The notes: generated from the sequence alone by a model not told the origin. Positions 27,601 through 37,245 are shown, counted from the stretch's first letter. The stretch is DNA of 64,000 nucleotides from Aptenodytes patagonicus (GCF_965638725.1 NC_134982.1:75406155-75470154); one strand, 5' to 3'. Translations and numbers: made by a program.

Positions 27601-30600
27601 TATATGTATGTAAATTACCCTTATTTATGAAAAATACACTAGAAGCTAAAGGCATTTTAAAAACTAACTTGTAAACATAAAATTCCTGAAGAAGCACATA
27701 GAGACAAATAAGAAGACGTGTTTTTCTGCAAAACGGACAACTAGCTGCTGGCAGTCGTTGTAAGTGGGTGAATAACACTGAAACATATTTGAGATGGTTT
27801 TATATCTCAGTCAAATCTCTCTGCAGACAACAGGAGTGCCTCCTTTATCTTTTTGGAATAGACCTAAAAAGCAACAGTCATTTGGACAAGGCCAACTACT
27901 GCTCAATTTAGAGAGATTTATTGAGTAAGCACTTGCCCAAGTCAGGTCCAAATGTATATAAGTAATTTTAAAGTTTTTTTTCAGAGATTAGTTTAATGGA
28001 TTTTGTATTATTGGGGAATGGAGGGGAAGAAAGAAGTCTTGATTAACAGTCAAGTGATAAAACTGGTATTGCACTATTTGCTCTGACTCACTGCCTGCAG
28101 GTCCAGTGCTGTATCTACTGCTTGTTCATCTTTGGGACAAAAATGAAGAACAAAAACAACACACGATGGGTACATACACTGTAGAAAAGGCACTCCACCT
28201 ACACTTGTTTTTAAATAAGCTATCTAGACTCAATTTGGTCACAGCAGTAACAAGCTGAATATAGGCTACTTGTTTAGGAAGAGGGATAACACAACCAATC
28301 TGTTTCCAGTACTTAGAATCTCCTTTAAAGCCAGTTCAAGTATCTTGACACTGAACTGTAGTCTGCAGTGATGCATACATACACATATAAAGAAATCTAC
28401 TCTTTTCAGGAAACAAAAATGTTTCAAGGTATTGAGAGTAAACACTGTCAAACCTGAAAAGACTGCAGCTATGCTAGACTTCAACCCAGAAAACCAAAAT
28501 GAATTTAAGTGCTATATTTATAATAAAAATATATACTAAATGTTTTGTTGAAGGTCTGCTCCAAAGATGTTTTAAAGAGTAAACATAGCTGTTTTTAAAA
28601 CAAAACAATACATTTGAAAAAGCACATTTGAATTAATTTTCAGCCTTGAATCCACTTCCTCTGTGACACCTTCTTTCCAGATTACGTGGGAAAGGAATCC
28701 TTTTTCTACCCAGCCAACCTTCACATAGAATTCTAAACCAGACAGCCCTACTAATTCCAAAATAGCATGCCAAACTGGTTATATTTTGGATGATCATCAC
28801 ATAAAGAGCCTTGCATCTCAAATACAGTTTAAGCACTAAGTGATCAGGAGCTTCAGGTCTCTATACACTAGAAGGATTCATTCCCCTGTGTCACCAGACC
28901 ACGAATATGTTAAGAAAAAACATAAATTAAATTGCATGAAGAGAAGTAGAACTTTTCTTTTAAAGTGCTGTCATTAAAAAACATAAGAAAGATTTTTCAT
29001 GCCCTTAATAGTCATCAACGAGACACCTTCATTACCAGATTTCCCTACAGTCTTTAATTGTTGTCATTCTCTTTTTTTCAACAGGTTACTTGTGAGGAGT
29101 CTGGAAAGAACCTCCATAATATCCCCACTAACCTTGTCCAAAACGTTACTAAATTAAGCCTCAAAAATAATAAAATCACTTTAAAAGATAGTGACAAAGA
29201 CATTCTTCGAAGTTTTATTAACCTCACTGAACTTTATCTGAATGAAAACATGATTACTGTGCTGTATAGTAACAGCTTCTTCAATCTGACAAAACTCATA
29301 GTTCTAGATATCAGCAACAATCATATTAGCACAGTTCATAAAGCAGCATTTGCAGGATTAAATCAACTGTCAGTTTTGAATCTGTCCTATAACGCGATTA
29401 TTCAACTAGATTCAGACGTATTTACTTCTCTAAAAAGTCTGACAGTTTTAAATCTACAGTATAACTTTCTGAAATCTTTTCATATAAAACCATCTTTTAA
29501 ATTGATTAAAATAATTTTAGCTGGAAACCCATGGACCTGCTCCTGTGACCTCCTTGTTTTACAGATATGGCTAACTGCCTCCAATGTGACAATGGGTAAG
29601 TTTTGGTAAGAGCAGCGTTTCATACTTGTTTACATCAAGTATGTATACATTAATTATATACAAGTAAATACATTAATCAAATGTATTTTCCAGTAATACA
29701 TTAGTTATCCAAGAATTTTTTTTTTATTAGAGTGGCAATTGATTAGCAATATCTCATAGCCTTTCCACTGCTCACATTCACAGAAAATGAAAACAGCACT
29801 ACATGTACATTCCCAAACACTGAGGAAAAATTCTCCATCAAGACGGCAACTATCCAACCAGCTGACTGCAAAATTGAAAAAGCTTCTTTAGAAAACACTG
29901 TAACTTCCACTTCTGCCATTAAGCTTAAAAGTAGTGCCTTACTAACAGCTCTGACTCCAAGCAACATCACTGGAAACAATGGAACACATGCAGGTAATAT
30001 ACTGATGTTTCGCTTTACTGCTTACAAGATGTTTGATTTGCTGTTCCATGATTTCATACTGTTTTGTATTCCTACCACACTGTAATTCTTCCATAAAAGC
30101 CAGGGCTACAGAATAAGTGTATTTCCATGTTTTGATAGACAGTACACACATTACGGGGAATCTTAAGCTCTACTGATTAAGTGTTCAAAACGGATAAACC
30201 ACACCTGAATTCTCAAACAATGCTACAAAACCTATGATAAAATTTCAAAGGCTTGAAATTCAGATAATCGTCCAGATCTCTGCCTAACAGAACTAGGGAA
30301 GCATCTTTAAAAAAATTCAGTTACTTCTTCCAAACTAACTGCTTTCTAGACGTAGCTGTCTTCTTAAAATGTGAAAGAGTGAGCCTATTAATTTTACTCC
30401 TGCCCTTGACTGTGTTCAGTGCAAAGGACACGCAGGTACCCATCCCATATTCTTTGAAAATTTCAGTGATAGTCTCCTTACCTTTCTTCACCTTTTGATG
30501 TTAATTCCATCATCACTCTGTAATACTCTAGCTTTTCTTTTGGTAAAGTCAATTTATTTTTTTCTTACATGCAAATTAATATTCTTCTCCACTCTTCCAT

Positions 30601-33600
30601 ACTGAAATGCTTTAATTCTTGCTTCTGCCTAAAGCAGAAGAAATGTCAATCTCCAGATACGTATACAAATTGTAAGCCACCACTGCCACAGACTTCATTT
30701 GCTGTATCAGCTATAATCTATTTTAGGACAGTGACCAGCACACAAAACCAGCTTCTGAATAAAGAGTACTGGCAGCTACAGTCTATTGAAATTTTTATTA
30801 TAAAATAAATACAATTGAAAGGATATGCCAAACAAAAGATGTAATATTTTAGGGCGCAGACATCATCACCATACAGAAATTTAAGACTGGGAAATAGAAT
30901 TTGAAGTCAATTACTGATTTCTTTTTTCCAAGGCCGAATCTTGGAATTTAAATTTTGAAAAAATCATTATTTTATCTTTTACATGTCCCCAGAACTTTAT
31001 CTGACTTTGAAACTATTATTTAATTTTGATAAATATGCATGGTGGATTTATATTGCTAGGAAATATGAGATGTACATGCATTTTTGGGCTGAATGGTGTT
31101 ACTGACTCCCTAATAACATAGCAATAACATTCTACTAATGCTTTGGAGACACTCAGTAATTCCCCCGTCATTGTTTATTTTGTGTGTTCTCAATCTAACT
31201 ATGAAAAAATTCATACTAGAGTTCTTGCTGGTATTCCTCATGAAGATGACTCTTCTTTTTTTCCTGTCTGTTTTAAAGAGTTACCACTTCTTGGCAAAAG
31301 TTGGACCTTCCTAGCGGGTGTCCTAGGGTTTGTCCTAAGCACTACACTCCTGATTTTTACTGCTGTAAAATGCCCAACATGGTATCGCTATTTGATCAGC
31401 TACAGTCACCGTCGTCTGGAAGAAAATGACCCAGAGATGTTTGAACAGGAGTTCTCAGCTGACATGAGTTCTTCTCCTACAGTAACAGATACAAACAATG
31501 AAGATCCCATAGTAATATTTGAGGAAATTAATGCATTTGTGCCTGGGGAAGATGGATTTATTGAGGACAAATACATAGATTCTTATGTAACTGAGGAGAG
31601 TTAATGTCTTAAACAATGGATGATGAACTGACTTTTCAAAACTGTAGTACACTTGTACTTCCATATTATGCTACTTATGTACAATACAAAATGAAGCTAA
31701 GCAGTCCATCTCCTTTCATCTCGTCAAATCCATAACAAGGTATTGCTGCATGAATCATGAAGCTGAAGGTGGTGATGTGCATGCATTAGTGTCACAACAA
31801 ATATTTCAAAACATGCAAAAAATACTCATAATCCACCTTTTATAAAAACCTGTGTGGTTAGTTATGGCAGGGGGAGAGAGCTTACTGTATATTGCTTAAC
31901 ATGAACAAGTCTTGACAAAGTAGCTTGTGAAGCTGGCATAATCACTAATGCTTTATATGTGAAGAAGTCCAGAAAGGAAAAATAATTTCTCTAAAATGTT
32001 GAAGCAGACCACAGCCAGACTGGAGACTGAATCCAAATCAATGGTGTCACAGGTCAGTAGTCTATTAGGCAAAACTAACACAGAGAACAGAGCATTTGGT
32101 GGTTTTTTTTTACCCGAATTAGAAGAGCAAGAAAGACCAACTGCTCCATTCCCTTAAATGGGTCTACATACAGTACAACGATAAATTATCATTACTGCAT
32201 AGCTAATGCCTTTATGCCTTAGGTTGCTACTGAACCACGTTTTTTCTCTTCATATTTTCTTAACACTTAAAAATGCACATAGACATATAGCCTGCATGTG
32301 CATAGTCAATGCACATGCAATAGACACATTTGCAAGCTGTTGAAAACTGCAGTAATATTGAAAAGTGAGTTATTATTAAACAGTAAATTTTTAGAAGTGC
32401 TTATTTATACATAAAAACTCATCATCGAGATTGCTCTTACAGGCAACAAGCAGGATCATATCTCTTTCTCCTGCATATCTCCTGTCCCTAAATTAAACGT
32501 CTCAGAAACTCACCCTCTCAGCCTATTACTACACAAGCCATTCTCATGGCTTACAAATTCTTACTGCAAGCACCTCACTGTCCTCAACTTCCCCTTCACT
32601 CACCCCTACCTTACCAGACAGGAATCTCAGTTCTAGTTCCCATTTCTGCTTGCTTTCCCCACTCTGCTACTCCACAACACAACCTCCGAAACTCAGGAAC
32701 TTGATAGCAGGTTGCCAAAAGACAGGGGTCTCCACTGCCACCTAACTCCTCCTGGATGACATGGTAAGTATCACCACAGCAGTTACGGAGAAGAGTTTAA
32801 AGCTGGGAACTCCAGCTGCAGCCTGGCGCTGATGCATCATCTTGAAATTGCTCAGGTATCACTTGTGGCATGCATCGCACCGTTAAGGAACTACTGAATT
32901 ACATAACACCTCAATTTTGCCAACTACAGTTATGATTTTAACAGCTTTGGAGAAGCATATACTGCATGTACTTACGCTTGTCTTTCTGTGAAAATTTTAT
33001 CCACGCTCTGAGCATCTCGGTCATTCTGAACCTTTAACTTAAAAAAAAAATGGGTATTTTGATATAATATATAATAATAAAGATACAAGTTTTATGCACA
33101 AATTCAAAGTTTCCTTTAAATGAGCAAAAAGATGCTCAGAATGCAGTAGAGGAAGGAGCAGCAGAGGCTGCCTGCTCCAGAGGGTTTTTGCAGTTGATAC
33201 TGAAGAAAGACCTTCTGAAACTGCAGTCTTCCACTGGAAACCAAAGGAAGTAAGAAGGCATCTCTATGTTGGAAAAAGAAATACAATCAAGTTTGTAACA
33301 AATCAATTCACTTACTATTACTCTGGGATCTATTCCTGGAACACTTAGTAAAACACTGTTTAAGCCTACAAACAAAATGAAAATGTAACACTTGCAAAGC
33401 ATTCTTCTCTTTATGACACAGACATTGTGACTTTATTTTTCAATCAAATGCAGGGGGAAAAAAAATTGTTTTGACCAAGAAATACTCAGGTGGTTTTTCA
33501 AGCTACCAAAATAACCTTTTCTAAAACTAGTTACTTTTGCTTATGGACAAAGTGATCATAAGAAATGGAACATCCTTAATGCCACTCACGTCTTAATACT

Positions 33601-36600
33601 TAAAGGAACACTCTAACTGTGTTAGAAAATAAAGAAAGTAAAGGAAGAACAAAGCTCATTGATTTTGTCGCTGGCTATGTGAGAGACCTATTTAATATTT
33701 ATTACACTGGAGTAATTTAAAAGGCAGAAGATGAAAGAGAACTAAATTTCCAGACGTCCAGGCAGCTTTACAAGGCAGTGCAGTCTAGCGAATTTGCCTT
33801 TCATAAGACTAGTGTTCTATGCTTCCAAGTCAAATAAAGAATATATTTTAACACTCATAATTTGGGTTGGGATGACAGCCTTCTCAAATCTAAAACACAG
33901 AAAACTATCATGGGGCTGTTAATGCAGCACTTCAGACAACTGTCTCACTACAAACACGTTGCCAATATTATGGTTAACTTAACTGGAAAAAAAGGGTAAG
34001 TTTTAAATTAGTACTATGCTTTTTTATATATGTCATATGTTCGAAGCACGAAGAATGTAACACACACCATTTCACTGTTCAAATATAGCAAATATCCTAA
34101 TTCTTACCATATTGTAATCTCGAACCACTTCTGCCATATCCGTATTGGTGTTAAGTATATCCACAACCTGAAATGAGACAGGATTCCAACCTGTTATTGC
34201 TCTCCTTTTTTTTAATTACACACACAAAAAAATCAGACAAATAGGTAGCAACTCACAAAGCACTCATGAAAACACAGCAATTTTCTGTTACTGCAAATGG
34301 AAAAAACATGATTTGGGAATCTTAGTAGATTACATGCAGTTTTCAGAAGTAATCATCATTACATGAAGCTGTACAAAACCCACAAATAATATGCAGCAGT
34401 AATTTCTTAAATCCATATGCAACCGCTTCTCCTAATGTATAGTACACTTTTTTTTTCTTTTATGTTTTCCTTAGTTTCCATCTTTATCCTTTCCAATAAC
34501 TGAATAAAAGGCAGTATTAACCACTACATTTTTACAGAGAAATGTCAATAAAAAAGATGCTGAAGTAAACCAAAATCAGTACAAAGTAAATGAGAGAAGG
34601 GAGAGCATTCAGTATCAAAAGCTGACAGCAGCATACCATGTTGTAGTCTGCTAGCTGACCTTGAAATTCTTTGATTTCACCAGCTAAAGCCTCTGCCCTA
34701 AATACAAAACAAAAAGACAAACTTAATATGGGAAAATTCGTATATGTAAAAATAAAACAATAAAAAATATAATTATTTAATGGTTCCTTGAAGCCTGCAC
34801 AATACCCGAGAATAGTCTTGTGACTGTGAAAGTTAGCACTGCATTAGCTGCAATACATCTCACCTTTTTTCATATGACAAATAGACAGATTTCTCTTGCT
34901 TGTACATTTCTTCTTCTTCCTGCAGCTTGTTAATTTCTGTTGTGAGTTCATTTGTTTTGCTTCTGCAAAAAAATAAACAAAAAAGAATCATTAACATTTG
35001 AATGTATCATAGAATCATAGAATCATTAAGGTTGGAAAAGACCTCTAAGATCATCGAGTCCAACCGTCACCGCAATACCACCATGCCCACTAAACCATGT
35101 CCCTAAGCGCCTCATCTACATGTCTTTTAAATATTTCCAGGGATGGGGGCTCAACCAAAACATGTACAACTAAAACACAGATGTAATAAAACACAATTTC
35201 TGTTCTAAGAGATGTGCAATCAGGATCTCTTTCTCACATGCACCGTGTTTCAAATCAGTATTTCAAAGACCTGGATAAGTGAGGAAAAAAGCAGAGTGGT
35301 TCTGTCAGATAAAATCGTAAGTAGTTGTTAGAAAACCTGGACATGGAATAAAATGTTTTAATTAGCTTTTTGTCCCTGCTGGTGAAACAGATGTGAATTA
35401 TTCTCAAATGGACAGGAAAAAAAATATAGTATCATTTCACAGAATGTGGATATCATCCATACTTAAAATTACATCTTTTAGGACTGATTATTCAATACTG
35501 CAATATAATCAACTGACAAAGTAGCGTATGCAATACAGTTTCTGCAAGGCCTTGCCTTCGTCAGTGTTAGCTCAATGTATAATCCAAATAAATCACCTGA
35601 AATGTACACTAAAAAGTGCTTAGTTGTGACACTACTTCTTACAAATGGAGCTATCAAACCTATCAAGCGTTACAGGTGGAAGCTCAAAATCACTGACCCT
35701 CCTTTTACTAACACTGTGGGAGCACATTTAACTTAGCAAGCCTAATAACAAGATGTCAAAGGAACACACGTTTGGACATAAGCATAAAATTCCTTTTCTC
35801 TTACAAACTATACGCAAAATGACCTTAACTCTTATAACAGGACAGATTTCATTATAAATGAACACCACTTATCCCATGCTATTGTTAAGCACAACAAACT
35901 TGATGTCAGAAAGGGAACAGAGCATTAAACCTTCTGCAGTTTGAATGTGTTGTTAAGACATACCTCAGCAGTCCAAGGTAATATGTTTTATCCATTATCT
36001 GTCTCTGAGGACCTGATAGAGAAGAATAAGATGACATTTTATTAGAAAACGAACTGATTTTGATGAACTGTAAATTATGAAAACAATCTGCAGAATTTGC
36101 AGGCAGAAAACTGCCATCTTTTCAGTGTTCTTAAATAGATTTTACCTCATTAAAACAAACGAAGGCAGAAATTAATTTTAGACTGTTGTGAAGATAAACA
36201 TTACTTTTTCAGCTGTATGAATAGTTACTATATAACAAAGTATTTTGATTATTCTGCAGTGATGGAAAAAGACACAATTGATCCTGTTCTATTCTTTTGA
36301 ATGATTGTTAAATACAGCTTAGGCACAGAAAAGCCTTTGTCTTCTTTGACTGCCAAGAGAAAAGAAAATAAAAGACGGATGCTTTAATCTTCCTTTCTTT
36401 TCTCCTACTCCTATCAATCATAGCTAACCACTCTGCAATTTATACAGTGATTAAAAGTTTTCCTTTGAAAACCTAAATATTTCTTTAAAACGTTTGCAGA
36501 CACCTTCATAGCTATTTTCAGTAAAAAATACCTTTCATTGCAGTTTTCATTCCACTTAATCCCTGTTGAGTCACTGGACGGTCTGCAACTTTAATCTGAG

Positions 36601-37221
36601 ATGATAAGACTCCTCCAGTAGTTGAAGAACCACCACGAGAACCAGGTCTTGATATACTAGGAGGCATCTATAAAAACAACAAAACACAAACCTCCCAACC
36701 CTGAATTATGAATTTATTATCCTTATGCAATTGTCAAAGCAATTAAAAATTTAAGTTAGTCTCTATACTGTTCCTATAAGAATCTTTTAGTATTTACATC
36801 TCTTCAGGTAAACAATGTTTCAGCCAAATGTCCACTGCAGATGGGTAAAAGATTACCTTTGAGCAGCTGTTCATTGTTCCCTCTGTCTGCAACATTAATG
36901 CTATTAAGGTCTCCCAGGAAGAAGTCTTGATGCAAGACTTCCTTGACTCCTTTCAGCCAAAATTAGAAAATAAAACTCTCTACAAAATTAAAATCTTAAA
37001 ATTCTTCCTGAGAAACTATCACTCCAGTCATGGTACTAAAAAAATTACAAAAAAGGGTAAAAATCTAAATATATTGAAGTTAATTTTCAAGCTTTTTAAC
37101 ATACCCCTGTTCCCATTCTGGCTGCTGATGGAGTCCTTGATGAAGAGGTAGGCCTTGCAGTCAGCCCTATTCCTGCTCTTGAAGAAGGACGAGCTATTGG
37201 AGGTCTGTGACTGCTGGCCAT
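565..37221 (-). CDS. IFT74: Intraflagellar transport protein 74 (IFT-B core), spliced, 3' end outside window
   Basis: IFT74 pairs with IFT81 in the IFT-B core that carries tubulin and other cargo along cilia. Coding exons on the minus strand: 37221-37105, 36667-36532, 36012-35964, 34962-34864, 34697-34637, 34167-34108, 33037-32976, 21152-21014, 19987-19925, 18967-18824, 18161-18121, 16889-16810, 13655-13602, 6680-6583, 5601-5475, 1682-1519, 690-565. They sum to 1620 nt in one open frame (540 codons). Residues 1-90 are basic and Ser/Pro/Arg-rich, as in the tubulin-tail-binding N-terminus known for the family; the rest is almost all coiled coil. The start [17 protein letters not shown] was chosen because it aligns with the vertebrate start and has purine at -3 and G at +4. 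The human protein is 600 residues, so about 60 C-terminal residues and the stop lie left of position 1. Oddities: a GC donor after the exon ending at 18824, and LRRC19 nested in intron 8. Confidence 0.96.
831..976 (-). mobile_element. CR1 LINE, 3' tail fragment
   Basis: On the minus strand this reads as the CR1 3' untranslated end (GACTCGATGATCTTAGAGG, then TTCCAACC) finishing in ATTCTATGATTCTG. It lacks all coding sequence and is about 145 bp long. It lies in IFT74 intron 17, in the same sense as IFT74. It shares its 3' consensus with the pieces at 24265 and 35008 and with the copy ending at 13472. Confidence 0.93.
1519..1682 (-). CDS. IFT74: IFT74 exon 17 (residues 444-498)
   Basis: A 164-nt exon encoding [20 protein letters not shown] through [18 protein letters not shown], the conserved LPALK(S/A)SGEEK block. 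The acceptor is GATCTAG and the donor is AAAAAG|GTAATG. Confidence 0.96.
1683..5474 (-). other. IFT74 intron 16
   Basis: AT-rich intron with a T-rich tract at 4047-4078. No coding exon, recognisable retroelement or RNA gene was seen. Short open frames here have no family resemblance. Confidence 0.55.
4047..4078 (+). repeat. T-rich homopolymer tract
   Basis: A run of T interrupted by single C residues, ending in about 21 uninterrupted T. It lies in IFT74 intron 16. It could be an old poly(A) tail in minus orientation, but no element body was recognised beside it. Confidence 0.8.
5475..5601 (-). CDS. IFT74: IFT74 exon 16 (residues 402-443)
   Basis: A 127-nt exon encoding [20 protein letters not shown] through [15 protein letters not shown]. 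The acceptor is AACACACAG and the donor is ATTACAG|GTGAG. Confidence 0.95.
6583..6680 (-). CDS. IFT74: IFT74 exon 15 (residues 369-401)
   Basis: A 98-nt exon encoding [20 protein letters not shown] then [12 protein letters not shown]. The acceptor is GATCTCTAG and the donor is AGCAGG|GTAAG. It ends in phase 0. Confidence 0.95.
9235..10560 (-). mobile_element. Ancient, strongly decayed CR1/L3-like LINE remnant
   Basis: Read on the minus strand, scattered stretches follow the layout of old amniote CR1/L3-type elements. Examples on the plus strand are GTACTAAGCTGACTGGTCTA at about 10433, TTGTTCTTGACAAATCAATA at 10331, ATACTCCAACTGAAGCCT at 9687, TTAGAAAGTTTTTTCTAATA at 9420, and CAAGAGGTCACCTAATTAAT at 9266. 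They occur in the expected order for a 3' half of ORF2 plus 3' end, with no frame preserved. This contrasts with the much fresher CR1 next door at 11.3 kb. Recognition is from memory of the family, so subfamily is unassigned. Confidence 0.68.
11290..13472 (+). mobile_element. CR1 LINE, 5'-truncated, with most of the ORF2 RT region
   Basis: The element carries the ORF2 linker, reverse transcriptase and C-terminal region, then a 3' end with GGTTGGACTCGATGACC and the tail ATTCTATGATTCTATGAT. RT landmarks include [73 protein letters not shown] and the catalytic FADD at 12585-12596. The endonuclease domain and ORF1 are missing. Two single-base frameshifts break the frame. The left edge is uncertain by some tens of bases. 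Confidence 0.95.
11301..13389 (+). pseudogene. CR1 ORF2 (reverse transcriptase) remnant, frameshifted
   Basis: ORF2 is spread over three frame segments. From about 11301 the frame begins [20 protein letters not shown]. Near 11396 one base appears lost, shifting to the frame that runs to 12896 and contains the RT. Near 12845 one extra T (TGTTGCCC where the family has TGTGCCC) moves the frame again, and 12853-13389 completes the C-terminus, ending EALRDMV. A further change is visible in [10 protein letters not shown], where the family usually has SKAFDT(V)SHN at the first catalytic aspartate. The copy is not functional as written. Confidence 0.9.
13602..13655 (-). CDS. IFT74: IFT74 exon 14 (residues 351-368)
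   Basis: A 54-nt exon encoding [18 protein letters not shown]. The acceptor is TCTTGCAG and the donor is GGACA|GTAAG. The 6.9-kb intron after it holds two retroelements. Confidence 0.94.
13656..16809 (-). other. IFT74 intron 13
   Basis: Unique AT-rich sequence with short A and T runs. Nothing coding or repetitive was recognised. Confidence 0.5.
16810..16889 (-). CDS. IFT74: IFT74 exon 13 (residues 324-350)
   Basis: An 80-nt exon encoding [20 protein letters not shown] then DLENHQ. The acceptor is TTTGGCAG and the donor is CATCAAG|GTAATA. Confidence 0.95.
18121..18161 (-). CDS. IFT74: IFT74 exon 12 (residues 311-324)
   Basis: A 41-nt exon encoding [13 protein letters not shown]. The acceptor is TTTTATAG and the donor is AGACA|GTGAG. 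Confidence 0.94.
18824..18967 (-). CDS. IFT74: IFT74 exon 11 (residues 263-310), GC donor
   Basis: A 144-nt exon encoding [20 protein letters not shown] through [12 protein letters not shown]. The acceptor is CCCAACAG. The family alignment places the exon end at AAAGCAG|GCAAGA, a GC-type donor. Reading on instead gives Ala-Arg-Thr and then a TAA stop, so no GT donor can replace it without truncation. Confidence 0.93.
19925..19987 (-). CDS. IFT74: IFT74 exon 10 (residues 242-262)
   Basis: A 63-nt phase 0-0 exon encoding [20 protein letters not shown] plus Ala. The acceptor is CTCTTTAG. The donor is AGAGCT|GTATGT: the exon side is weak but the intron side is strong. Confidence 0.92.
21014..21152 (-). 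CDS. IFT74: IFT74 exon 9 (residues 195-241)
   Basis: A 139-nt exon encoding [16 protein letters not shown] through [20 protein letters not shown]. The acceptor is TTTTTACAG and the donor is CTCCCAG|GTTGG. It ends in phase 0. Confidence 0.95.
22258..22655 (-). mobile_element. CR1 LINE, older 3' fragment
   Basis: On the minus strand this reads as the end of ORF2 followed by a CR1 3' end with a TTCTATGA tail. The peptide [20 protein letters not shown] resembles the CR1 RT C-terminal block, and WGLHPSRC and LLQVTMLE-like segments follow. It is more divergent than the other copies and has stops. Confidence 0.88.
24265..24396 (-). mobile_element. CR1 LINE, 3' tail fragment
   Basis: About 130 bp of CR1 3' end in minus orientation with three ATTCTATG-type repeats. 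It is almost the same sequence and truncation as the fragments at 831 and 35008. It lies in IFT74 intron 8, upstream of LRRC19. Confidence 0.93.
27013..27265 (+). repeat. Possible ancient amniote interspersed repeat
   Basis: The stretch beginning CATAAGAGAAATCTAACTGG and continuing AATCCATCTAGTACAGTATT, CTGCCTCTGTCAGTGGCAAT and CTATTAACTTGTCTAATCAA follows the order of an old dispersed repeat that I associate with reptile and bird genomes. It is highly decayed and I cannot name the family. It ends about 240 bp before the first coding exon of LRRC19. Confidence 0.45.
27509..27592 (+). CDS. LRRC19: LRRC19 coding exon 1 (signal peptide, residues 1-28)
   Basis: The ATG at 27509 follows an apparent acceptor, TTTTTTGCTAG|G, a few bases upstream. 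This suggests a separate upstream 5' UTR exon, which I could not place. The donor is CAAACT|GTAAGT, phase 0. Confidence 0.9.
27509..31604 (+). CDS. LRRC19: Leucine-rich repeat-containing protein 19 (spliced, complete)
   Basis: Type I membrane LRR protein; the mammalian protein is a Toll-like-receptor-related activator of NF-kB signalling in kidney and gut epithelium. Four coding exons (27509-27592, 29085-29595, 29784-29993, 31279-31604) give 1131 nt, 376 residues; human is 370. Residues 1-20 form a signal peptide ([20 protein letters not shown]). LRRs follow with LxxLxLxxNxI spacing ([56 protein letters not shown]). A C-terminal cysteine cap ([17 protein letters not shown]) covers about 175-198. 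A Thr/Asn-rich stalk with several N-glycosylation sequons precedes a membrane segment at about 277-298 and an acidic tail ending [16 protein letters not shown]. It lies wholly inside IFT74 intron 8 on the opposite strand. Confidence 0.95.
29085..29595 (+). CDS. LRRC19: LRRC19 coding exon 2 (LRR domain, residues 29-198)
   Basis: A 511-nt exon carrying the N-terminal cysteine, the LRRs and the LRRCT cap. The acceptor is TTTTTTTCAACAG and the donor is AATGG|GTAAG, phase 1. It starts [17 protein letters not shown]. Confidence 0.95.
29784..29993 (+). CDS. LRRC19: LRRC19 coding exon 3 (stalk, residues 199-268)
   Basis: A 210-nt exon encoding the Thr/Ser/Asn-rich juxtamembrane stalk ([12 protein letters not shown] through [13 protein letters not shown]). 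The acceptor is CATTCACAG and the donor is GCAG|GTAATA. This is the least conserved part of the protein; placement rests on open frame and phase (1 to 1). Confidence 0.88.
31279..31604 (+). CDS. LRRC19: LRRC19 coding exon 4 (TM and cytoplasmic tail, residues 269-376)
   Basis: The acceptor is GTTTTAAAG. It encodes [20 protein letters not shown], the rest of the membrane segment, [19 protein letters not shown] and a conserved C-terminus. The stop TAA is 31602-31604. No clear AATAAA follows; ATTAAA at 32375 is a possible poly(A) signal. Confidence 0.95.
32976..33037 (-). CDS. IFT74: IFT74 exon 8 (residues 175-195)
   Basis: A 62-nt exon encoding [20 protein letters not shown]. The acceptor is TTTTTTAAG and the donor is CAAGC|GTAAG. 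The ~11.8 kb intron that follows (to 21153) carries LRRC19 in the opposite direction. Confidence 0.94.
34108..34167 (-). CDS. IFT74: IFT74 exon 7 (residues 155-174)
   Basis: A 60-nt phase 0-0 exon encoding [20 protein letters not shown]. The acceptor is CATTTCAG and the donor is ATG|GTAAGAA. Confidence 0.95.
34637..34697 (-). CDS. IFT74: IFT74 exon 6 (residues 134-154)
   Basis: A 61-nt exon encoding [20 protein letters not shown], near-identical to the family. The acceptor is TATTTAG and the donor is CATG|GTATGC. Confidence 0.95.
34864..34962 (-). CDS. IFT74: IFT74 exon 5 (residues 101-134)
   Basis: This 99-nt exon starts the coiled-coil region: [14 protein letters not shown], then an EEEE run, then SVYLSYEKR. 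The acceptor is TTTTTTTGCAG and the donor is AAAAAAG|GTGAG. A CR1 tail begins only 46 bp upstream of the acceptor (35008-35157). Confidence 0.95.
35008..35157 (-). mobile_element. CR1 LINE, 3' tail fragment next to IFT74 exon 5
   Basis: A 150-bp CR1 3' end in minus orientation with two ATTCTATG repeats. Its 3' tip is 46 bp upstream of the exon 5 acceptor at 34962, so it may include or border the branch-point region of IFT74 intron 4. Confidence 0.94.
35964..36012 (-). CDS. IFT74: IFT74 exon 4 (residues 85-100)
   Basis: A 49-nt exon encoding [17 protein letters not shown], which matches the vertebrate family closely. The acceptor is CTATCAG and the donor is CTGAG|GTATGT. Confidence 0.95.
36532..36667 (-). 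CDS. IFT74: IFT74 exon 3 (residues 40-84)
   Basis: The acceptor TTTTTATAG is followed by ATGCCTCC and the donor is GAAAG|GTATTT. It encodes [13 protein letters not shown] through [20 protein letters not shown], a conserved block at the end of the basic N-terminal region. It is 136 nt and ends in phase 1. Confidence 0.95.
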
Positions 37222-37245
37222 ATTTATTCCCTTTTGAACTTCTCC
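37105..37245 (-). CDS. IFT74: IFT74 exon 2 (start codon; residues 1-39)
   Basis: The acceptor TTTCCAG precedes 37245, the ATG is 37221-37219, and the donor is ACAGGG|GTATGT at 37104. It encodes the basic N-terminus ([20 protein letters not shown] to SAARMGTG) and ends in phase 0. Only 37221-37105 is translated. Confidence 0.93.

Larger units (their letters stand above)
21153..32975 (-). other. IFT74 intron 8, hosting LRRC19 on the opposite strand
   Basis: About 11.8 kb, the largest intron seen. It contains an older CR1 (22258-22655), a CR1 tail (24265-24396), a possible ancient repeat (27013-27265) and LRRC19 (coding 27509-31604, plus). Sequence from about 24400 to 27000 and from 31700 to 32900 shows nothing I recognise. 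Confidence 0.85.
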
